The translations under genes were made by a program, and so were the position numbers. The notes beneath the pieces were generated by a model, which searched no databases, was not told where the DNA came from, and saw only the letters and a list, made by a program, of their open reading frames with translations. A DNA stretch of 64,000 bases from Acanthaster planci (Eukaryota > Echinodermata > Asteroidea > Valvatida > Acanthasteridae). This document shows, piece by piece, positions 22,209 to 32,700 of the stretch. The stretch covers positions 802,492 through 866,491 of the forward strand of contig NW_019091366.1 of NCBI RefSeq assembly GCF_001949145.1, read 5' to 3'. Positions within the stretch are counted from its first letter, which is position 1, and each line of letters opens with the position of its first letter.

Positions 22209-23323
22209 GTCCTAGGTCATCACAAATAACAATAATACACCCTTTTACTTTCGCAAACACATAAAGCCGGTAGTTTAAGTTGTGTCAACAACTTGCCTTA
22301 AAATGTAGCATCAACCTTTTTTAATCCATACTGACCACATATTATTGAGATTCATGTCATTTTGTGAAAAAAAAAATCGGTCTTGTAGACAGCCTTGGGT
22401 TCTTGATGAATATTACTAAATGTACATGTATAACATGTGAGAAAAATCAGAAAGTATTAGCTGCATTTGTTGACCCCCTCTGCCAGGGACCTCTGGCATC
22501 TCAATGAATCAAGCCATGGTCAATTACCATGTCCACTGAATTATTGACATGATAAATACCAAAACATTCTGCAGCTGACTTCTCCCTCTTCAGCCTTGCA
22601 GAATGCCAGTTCCAGGCAGTTGTCTGTTATTGTAGTCCAGATAAGTGCTCCAAACAAACCAGGTCAAGTCACCTTCAAACTTTTATTTGAAATGCCCCAT
22701 CGGATCAGTCTTGTCTCAAGTTTTTTCTTTTTCTGCTCAGAGCTGCCATTTTACTTTTCAGTTTTTAATTCCTCAAAAAATAATTACATGGTCATACATG
22801 TACCTGTACATGATGAGGAAATGGTGGCATGAAAGTGACACTGTAGATTATTCTTGCTGGCAGCAGGGTCATTGGATGAAGTCCTGGTCCAAAGTGTGAC
22901 TCTGTTTTTACCCTGTTACACCTGACTGATTTAATGTGATACAGAAATATCACTGAAATCGACTGCAAACTATTTTAACTTTTGGGCAAAGAATTTGCAT
23001 TACTTAATTACTCTTGGAAATTAAAGAATGTATTCCAAACTTATAAAATTCGGTGTCAGATGTGACAGGTATACTCAAAAAAATTGGATCCGAAGTTTAT
23101 AGAATGACCCGTCAGTGTTTTAAAATAAACTTGCATTTGTTAAGCTCTTAACGTTTCATTAGCTTATCATGCTTGCAGCTGGCAAGCACTCAAATTTTCA
23201 GTAACTTTGCAAACACAATTTGTTTCGGGTATAAACCAAGGTGAACTTGTGGCACCCAGTTGCCTGTGCTATTAACCTAGGCTCACCTGGCTTGTCTCTG
23301 TTTCTACCTTTCCATCTTTACAG

Positions 23324-23752
23324 GGGATGATGCAGTAGAGGTGGGGGCCCCAGCTTCACGCAGCTGTCTGCACCAGTGGCTCAGTCGCTGCAGCTACGTA
23401 GGAGTCAGCGTGGAAAAAGTGTGGATTCTACAACTCCCAAGGGTTGGTCTCTCCCCCATGGAAGCTCCTCTGGGTGACCACAGAGCCCATTTTACCAGCG
23501 GGGGCTGCCAGTGCACCTAACACTTGTTCCTCCTCCCTCTTTGTTTTTAGTGTGGCCTGTTGTGGAGTTGTCTCCAGCTGATTACATTTGTACATGTTTA
23601 GCAGCAATTGTTGTCTGCCTGGCGGGCCTGCCAAACCTGGGTCTGGACTTGTAGATATTCTTGTTGCTAGCCGCATCAACTTTAATATGGTGACGGTGAT
23701 CACGGAAAAGCTGCAGAATCAGTCGCTGGACGATGTGAAGTTTGCAGAAATT
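23324..23752 (+). CDS. FAM53: FAM53 exon with 5' UTR and N-terminus
   Basis: Coding part 23687-23752 is 22 codons (MVTVITEKLQ...FAEI), followed by the strong donor gtaagt in phase 0. The start is chosen because the first ten residues match known FAM53 N-termini. Upstream, a pyrimidine-rich tract ends in cag at 23323, a likely acceptor for a 5' UTR exon. A second possible acceptor is the tttttag ending at 23550. If 23324 is used, the leader begins with a tiny upstream ORF (ATG ATG CAG TAG, 23327-23338). Confidence 0.8.
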
Positions 23753-26700
23753 GTAAGTATTCTTTGCACTTTGTAACTTGTGACCCCAATTTAAGTTTTC
23801 AAATCCTCCAGAGACCCATGCTTGGGTCCTTGTTCTTTGGCTCATGATAGACGGGGAACCAGAAAGTGCAGCTGCTAATGCTGTGCGTGGGGCTCCGATG
23901 TATAATTTTACGTGCACATTTTATCGTTCAGCTCAAAGAATGTGTCGATGGTGTTAAATTTTGTAGATTCAGTCTTGCAATGTTCCAGCAACTACACACA
24001 TTTAAAATGTGGAACAAAGTAACAACTAGTGCATGTGTATTACATGTACATACAGTTTTCATTGTTGCACAATGATTTAGGGTTCTTCCCCCCTATACAT
24101 TCAAGTACATGTACCGTGTACTGGCAATATGTACTTTTATTGCACTTGCAATAAAGGTACATGGCCTACCGCTTCCATATTTAGTTTCACCCGGCAGGTG
24201 CACATGTAGTTTAAAGGTTCTCGCTTATCAGAGAATCTTCTGATTGCTTTGTCTATAGCAGTGAACACTCCCTCTTCTAATGTTAGTAAGCTGCATTTAC
24301 TCGCAGAAACATGAATGTTGTAGTCGTCATAACTGGGGAGCTACCAGTGCAAGGAGGGTTATTATTACTGTGGTATTCAATTGATTATTGATAGTGGTAG
24401 CGTGACTGATTTAGATATTGTTCCAGATGGCATCATCAAGAGGCAGTTCAACAGCACAGAAAGGTTGGCGGGATTATTCATCCGTCATTCGACGGTGCAT
24501 TGAAAGCCCAAGAATGAGATGTACACCACAGGACTCACCATAGCGGGGATGGGAGAGGGAATGGTTCCATGCATTTGTGAAGGAGGTACATACAAGGCAA
24601 ACATGTTGCATTAAATGCTCATACAAGCCTTGGACGGTATACATGTTTGTGTACGAAGCTTACACTGTACGTACACCAAAATACATGTTGCTCAAAAAAG
24701 ATCTGTACAGTGTGACTTTAAAGAGAATTATTGAATTACTGAAAAGAATTATGAAAAACAGTATTTGCAAGAAGATTATACTTTATAGATGCATAAATAT
24801 TTCTTCTCTCGCATGAATCAACATAATTGTAACTAGTGGTAAGTTTACAGGCCGCATCGTCAAGATCAGGGAGTCCTGTTCGCCATTCTGAGGGCTGAAT
24901 ATTATGCATTGGTCTGCAACGTTGTGGACAGTTTGCTGGCTGCTACACTCACAACTATTTGAGTGTGAGGCTGTGATTGTATGATGGAAGGTACTACATG
25001 TAGGTGTCTTACCCCAGCCTGTGTGCACGCAATAGGACCCATGCTTTCTGTTGCAGGTCGCACCCTGGAGATTTTGCATAAATGCTAATTGCCTGTGCAC
25101 AAAAAGAACTTTGTGGGCCCACTTACTTGTCCCAGGCAGAGAAAATTTATTAAATACACAGATGTATTGTTATGCACACTGAAAGGTTGTATACATAGTG
25201 TATATATACATGTACATGTACATATATACATTAAGTGTGTACGAATTATACTGTACATTGTACATGTGCATGTGCATGATAAATTTTTAGGTTAATGTAA
25301 ATCAAGACAAACTGAGTTATTGTACAGGTGGGCCATATGTGACCCATTCTGAAAATGAGTAGCAAGTCACCGGAATCACTTCTGAGTTGTACTGTATATT
25401 GGATTAAGGAAATTGAACCCATTTTTTGGATGTGTTTTACTCAATTTGGTAAGGTGAAAATGTGTAGATTTTAAAATGTTGAGGATTCCTGATGCAAAGG
25501 CCTTTAACTCAAAGTGGCTGTGGTGACTAGTGACTCATTTTTGCAAAGCAGGTCACATACATGTATGTATGTATCCATCAGTAATGATCCATCATCCATC
25601 CTCCGTTTGGAACAGGTATCCTGTTACATGTACATGTAGTGTGCTTATTATGAAAGCATGTGATATGATAACATCTGTTGGTAAAATTTTGCAACATTGT
25701 TCATGTCCCTAGATATTGTAATTATGTAATATGCATGAAAGATGGAGTACTCCTGATAAATTGTCCTTGTATTGCATAGTGTATTACCACACATGCGGGT
25801 ACTTGTACGTGTGTGCATGCGTGTCCCCTGTCACAGGGACTGACATTCTTTTTATACATCTTACACACCGGTACGTTTGCATCACAGGTTTTGGATGCAG
25901 AAAGTACATAGAAACTCCATTTGTGCATCATCGTTTGATGTCAAGTCAGTCCTTTTTTTGGTCATCGTCCTTCTTTTTTTATGTTTTTTGTTTAATTTTT
26001 GGCATGTACAGCGCAACATTATACTTGGCACTGTGATCCACACTAGGCTTTGCGCAGTGTACATGTACCGGTACGTACATACTGTACATACTTTCGCGGC
26101 ACATTATTCATTTGCAGTATGAAACCAGTTGAATAGGTGTCGTTCATGCACTTAACTACTTAATCTGAAAAGGTCATGCTTTTGTCATCTTAGAGTATAA
26201 ATCATTCTTAGCAGAAAGACCCTGAGTTGACAAACAGCTTAAGTTATCCATCGAGCAGCATATTGCATACGTGTATTCCATTTCCCACTCTGCACCCCAT
26301 TCTTCTTGCAACTGCAAAGCAGAGTCTGTTATGTTATCTCGTTTGATTGATACTGGTACATGTTCTGTACATGTTCACAGAGAGTAATTAAGAGTTTTGC
26401 CATTGTTAAGCTGTGAATTTCAAGGTCTGTGACTCAAGTAAGGGTTCCATTATGACTGGCCTTTGACTAATAAAAAACTCATGATGAAAGCCCGAAGACC
26501 AGATAGTATCAAATGTCAGAGGTTCAAGAACTTGAGATTTTATGGATGGGCTGGGTTCAGTAAGACGATGCGCATCTACCGCATTTATTACTTGAAGTCG
26601 ATTAACTTGAAAATTTTAACCTAAACAAGTCGGTTGTTCTTTGTCATGTTCCATTGTAAAACACCGCATTGTGTTTGAATAAGAAAGTAAAAGCTTTGCC

Positions 26701-29700
26701 AGGAAATGAGTATTTAGAATTGAATAAATACAGGTGTGTTCTTGAGGTGGGAGTCCAAAGCCAAACTGTTGATTCACAGAGCGTTTTATGTATGCATAGG
26801 ATGATTTTATTACTGGATAATCAGGGGTGGTAATAAATTCCAAGCTGTTCTTTGTGCTTTTGAAAAATATCATGGGTTCATTATCCAGGTACATGCACTT
26901 CTAATAGTTCAGAATAAAAGAATTGCTTATAACTAATAAATGGCACTGACATGCACATGAATACAACAGGTTTTCTGTGAACTCGTGGATTATACATGTA
27001 AATGTGTTGTACATGCATGTACATATACACCGGTACTTGTGTAATTGGAGATACATGTAGCCAACAAGATTGAGGGTACTTTTATTTGAAGATAATTTTT
27101 TGCATTGTATAGTAAAACTGATACATATGTGTTTGTAAACACTCACAAAATTACCAATTTTCATTGTGCCGTTAAGCAAAATTATCATTGACTGTAAAGG
27201 ATAATCCCTTCTTTCTGTTAATAATGTGTAAAAATTCTCCTTGGAGCTTTGTTTACAGCTATTTTGAAAAGGTTCATCGTGTTATTACCAGTAGATAAAA
27301 AATCAACCAATAATTGAAAATTCTGGATCATGGACTTGAAGATTCTTCAAAAATTTGTGATTGATACATGTATATCACAAAAGAAGTACATTTGAAAGCA
27401 GAGATGGCTAATATTGATGATGTGAATGCACTGTTTGTGCCTGAAGTTGATGCAGTAACATAGGGATTTACGGTGCATACAGACATACTTTGTTCTCACC
27501 AGGGATCTTGGAATGGTTTAAGGAATGTTTTACTGTCCCTGTGGTGATGAGCAGGGATAAAATTACCAAGTTTTTAAAAATTTTATCTTAGACATGTACA
27601 TGTATGTAAATGCCATTATTTACTTATTGAAACTTAATTTATGATATACTGTACGTGGAGGCACATAGTATTTGCATTGTATTGTTAAATTTACATGTAA
27701 ATGATGTCATTCATTCAACTACATTTACGGTACTTGTATCGGTAAGTACAGTATTATGAAAATAGTAGGAGTTATCCCTTCTATTATTCAAAACAAGGAA
27801 AGCAAACCTCCCTCAGGTGGAACCCATAAAAAAGGACACCGTCCTCATGCCTGTAGACTGCACAAACTTGTAGGGAATGACAAATAGTGCAAAGGCAGTT
27901 GCAGACTTTAATAATACACTGCTCATCGCTGGATGAACATCTTTCCACGTTTAGTCATTAATCACAGCAGGACACATTCCATGAGGTGTGAATGCTGACA
28001 ACTCTGAACTATGCACATGTATGTTCTTGCCGGGGGAGGGGGAGAGGGGGGGGAGAAGGGTGGGGAAGAAAAAAAGAGAAAATATTATCACAGCAATGCT
28101 GACTCCGCAACATCCGGACCAAATCTTGGCACTCGATGCCACCTATTACCACTCAGCATCTGCCCAGAGAGAAATTTTACACTTTCCACTTGGTGGGGAT
28201 GAATTATGGATATAGGCAGCCGTGCAACTGGACGCCTGCCACCCTCGGCTACCTGTGTGAATGCACATTCTGCCGCACAATTTATTTCCTGCCATCCTGC
28301 GGAATGAAGCTGACAATCACTCTGCCTGGCGTTTGGGAAATCCAATCTTTCTGATGATGTAAGTTGGCAGATTGTCCGAAAGCAGTCACTCTGCATTTGT
28401 ACTATGGTTTCTTGTTTCTCAGTCACAATCGTCCGTCTTTGGAGAGTGCTGTGCTAGTGAACCTCAGGTTCATGGAATATAAGCTTTGTGTGCCATGCAG
28501 AAAAAAATCGAAAAGATATTCCTCTGCTGAAGAAAGCAGAACGTATTAAATATCGCATCACAAGATTTATGTCCATGTATGTAAAATGCTCACTTTATAT
28601 TCAAAAATTATGCAAAACTGTGTGCATACGTGCATCAAAAAGTAAGTTTTAAATAAATATATAAGAAGTTTTTTGATACAGTCAAATGAATGAGTTCATC
28701 AGAGAAGCCGAGTTATAAAAGTGCTTTTGTTTTCAATTTTTTATTTTTTTTTTTACAAATGTAGGTCAATTTTTAAGCACCACATTTATATTCATTGTAA
28801 GTTGCTGGCTGTAAAGAGAAATGAATATTTTCATAAGTAATCCAACGTGGAAAAGTAGAAAGAGGTTTTTCCAAATTTCAGCTTATGCAGTTCCCATTGC
28901 AAAGCTTGATCTGGTGTGACAGTGATGTGAATGCCCTGTGAATTGACTGCAGCTCATACTCCCAAGTTTCTTGAATAGTCCGTTGTTTTCCAGTTGCCCG
29001 CATGAATGAGCCCGGTGTCCAGCAGCTGCTATGCATTTGCAGCTGGTTATCATTGAGAAAAATGACTGACCCCCCAAAAAGTGGATAAAACCAGCTATTG
29101 CATTTGTGTGAAATCAGGAAAAAAGATATAGGAAGTGTGGACCAATCAATTGTAAGAGAAGCTTCAGAAAAGTTCTCAAAATGGCAGCCTTGTCCTTTGT
29201 GATGTGCATTGTACCATGGTTACATTGTACATCTGCGTCAATGCGGTTTGTGGGTTTTAAGGTGGAAAACCCACATTGGACCTGAGGCAAAATAAGGATA
29301 CACTGTACATGTACAGTACTATTGCCGCCTATGGTATCAGTGGACAACCAAAGGCCATTCTTTTTGTGAAAGGAGTAATTTGATTTACTCCCCGTCACAT
29401 TTCTTTTGCACATTTCTGTACTGGTATTTTCCTGCATCAAAAGTGTACGGGCTAGATTTTTTTCATGTTGTTGCAATGGCCTTCATGTTCACCATGTTAA
29501 ACTACTGTACAATGAATTTCATTTGTGACATCTTTTTTTGAAATGTGGCAGCTGAATAGAAGTAGCATGACACGTCTGACATACATGTACTAATGCATGC
29601 ATGTACACCCTTCAAGTACATGTACGATATTGCCATTGTCTCCTTAACTGAGTTGATTTAGAATCATTGTTTTTACTGGAAATAATTTCTCTGTAAACAT

Positions 29701-32700
29701 CCCTTTGGCCAATCACTTATCACACACCGGCCCTGCCAACCGAAAGGAAGTTAAAGGACAGGCGCGGATACAGATGTGCATCTACACCAGTATGTGTGTG
29801 GTTTGAATGGGTTCCTGCAGTTTGTTGGCAACTGCAGTGAAAGGGCTGCTGTAACCAAAGTGTTTGTATAGATCTCTGGCCAGTTGCATAATTTGTCCTG
29901 AGCTATGTCAGCAAGAAAAGTGAAAGTTTAAAGGGATGGTCCGTACAAGTAAAAGGCGTATTGATCACCAGGAAGTCATCTGCGGAGGCCACACTGTCTG
30001 AATCAATAATAGTGGAGTCTGATATGTGGAGGAGAAAAACAATTCCCAGCCTCCATGTTGGCTTTGAGGTGCAGCAGGATTACCTGTGTGCATGTGAGTT
30101 CAAGGTACATGTACAGGTGTACCAGTGATCACATGTTGGCTTTCCTGAAGGTTTTTTCGTCCAACAAATTCCAAACAAATTTCTCTGTTCAGTTTTGATT
30201 CAAATTACATGTACAGTACGTATGCGTTCCTTGTTCAAGAAAAAAAATGCTTGTTGCTTACAGATCAGAAACAGCTCCTGTATGTGATTCTGACACTGTT
30301 GCTGCAGCCTCTATTGCCACTTTATAAAAATAGATTTGATTTCAATATTTATGTTTCCTGAACAGTTTAAAAAACCCACAAGAAGGTAACACAAAGCGAT
30401 ACCCGTCTGTGTTTTTTTTCCCCTCAACTTGACAGAATTGGAAGCAGTTGCACCTGTGACATCAAAGAAGGGTGCTGATGTAGAAAAAGGGAGCTCATTC
30501 AAATGTTGGCAATTTCATTGTATACAGTGTAGGACAACCTTGAAGACCAAGTTGCAACCAAACAGCTGCTGTTTAGCAAATTGTACACCATCACACCTCA
30601 CATTTGCATGTGTGGGTTATACAGCATACGTGTACATGTATGTTGCGTTTGATAAAATTGTCGCTGTTAGAGTACTGAACTCGTGTTTCGTGTTCAAGGT
30701 GCTTATACATGTACATTGTACATGTAACAAGCATACCCATTGTACTGGGTGTGGAAGTGGAAGCGTTTCAGTTCATGTTTTTCCATTTTGTATTTTTTTT
30801 CCCCATATCAGATACCATACCAGACACGCAGCAAGACAAAGGCCAGGGTTTGGCAAAAGCAAAACTTCCAACATGTCGCTCTATCAGGTGAGTGGTACTG
30901 ATGGGGGGAGGGGGAATAGGGTACCGATCCGGGGGGGGTAGATGAAGAAGGGAGAAAAGACAAAACAGACACAGGTAGGTGTGCACCCGAACCGTCATAA
31001 ATGCTTTTAGTGAATATCCTACCTTTTACTTGCATACATTTGTGGCTTTGTGCGGAGGCACAAAATCTCTTTTTGTCCTTAAGGTGCTTTGATTTTGCTT
31101 CCTGCTCTTGGTAGGACCGTTTCACAGGCATCGTGCCGATATTGTGCTATCTATATGTACTAGTCTGTCGCTAAACGTGACTGCACATCAAGAAACAATT
31201 TCTCTATGTATGCAGGCCTGCATGTTTGTGGTTAGATCTTGGACTGACTGCATAATTTTCCTTGAATTTGTTGCAAGAGGAGAAAGCACATTGCCTGAGG
31301 AATAGCCACGAATCCAAATGAGTTCTTCCCTTTCCACCTCAAAATTGTATAAGTATGATGAACACCTGTAGGCTTATCATTATAAGCTTTGTAGGATTGT
31401 TTTGCACATTACTACATGTACATGCGCTTTGCGTACAGGTTCCAACCATTCATTCCGCCAGCATGTCAGGAGTACATGTACACCATTATACAACTACATA
31501 ATGTACATGTACATGTAAATTCCGCATTCAGTCTTAAAGGACTCTCTAAGTTTTGGAAAGATTTCTGTGCATCCCAATCCCATGTACCGGTACATTTTCA
31601 ACATATTCATTTCAACTGTTTTAATAACATATCCCAGTTAATCCTAACATTGGCACTTAAGTGGCTTTCTGTTGATATCCCAAAAGAAGCAAAGAAATGC
31701 AACACATGTGGCTAAAATGAGAACTGTTTAAGTTCTAAATACAGCATAGTGCAGCAAGTTTGTGTGTGAAGTGTATTGGACAAACACTGGAAAGTTCAAA
31801 TCTCCTTGCAAATACATGTACATGTACGTGAGTACTCAAAAAAAGTGTATCCAACAGTGCTCATGCACATGCACGTGTGGGCATTTGTACATGTACTACA
31901 TGTACATGTACATTACAGATTGTACATGCTGTTTTGCATTTTGTGCCAGTCTCTGTTGCTCTGGGTGGCCAACTCGGCAGTTCACACTTCCTCTCTGTGT
32001 CCAGACAGCTCCTAGGCTGGGGTCACAGGGCATTCCCCAGGGTCATGACGTTGAGAGACAAGTCAAGTCATTTTAGTGGCTGGCTGCTTGGCTTTCAGTG
32101 ACACTGAAATATTGAGCAACCTTCAAGTTGCTTCCACCAATACTTGAACTGTACCTGAACTGCTAAGGAACATGGTTTCACTTTTCCTTGGCACCATTAA
32201 ACACATACGCCTGTACCAGTACAAGTACACTGTATAAGTGCATCACAAAGAGATGGGCACAAAGTTACCCTTTTGGGCATACATGTACTTGGAGAGAATG
32301 CCACATCAGTCCTTCAAACAATATTCAACTTTTGAACTGTTTAAGATGAAAGAAAAATGAAACGAGTTTTTGTGTGTGAATGATGATTAATTCGATATAA
32401 AAGGCTTTTAAAGTGCAAGTTAATTTGTGCATTGGTAGTGAATGCGCATCTGTAAACAAAGAAGAATGGCTGGCTAATTGCATCAAACTGTTGACTGTCA
32501 AGTTGAGAAATGGCCTTTTGTAAATGGACAAACACTGTATCATGAATTCTACCTGTTACAAATGTATATTGTGTTTTAAACTGAGAGAAATCAAGGTGAC
32601 TATAGAGCCTGAAAGTTGACCACTGATAGCGCGCTTCCGGAACCCTTGGATAGGAAAAATAACGAGCAAAGATTTTAGAATTTGGAGTATTTTTTCCTTC

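Larger units (their letters stand above)
17850..23323. other. TACATG-rich stretch upstream of FAM53
   Basis: No gene recognised. If FAM53 has a non-coding first exon near 17.6-17.7 kb this would be its first intron. The open frame at 20398-20901 (167 codons) has no domain I can name, and its opposite strand is equally open. Confidence 0.5.
23753..30811 (+). other. FAM53: FAM53 intron 1 (about 7 kb)
   Basis: Contains TACATG clusters, the G-rich tract at 28032 and a repeat-poor block at about 28090-28370 that could be regulatory. A 37-nt exon-like block at 24429 (after ttccag, before gttggc) is too short to support. Confidence 0.5.

Noticed and set aside
30429-30941. 170-codon plus-strand open frame across FAM53 exon 2
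   Set aside because: It includes a TACATG repeat and uses a frame different from the one required by the FAM53 splice phases.
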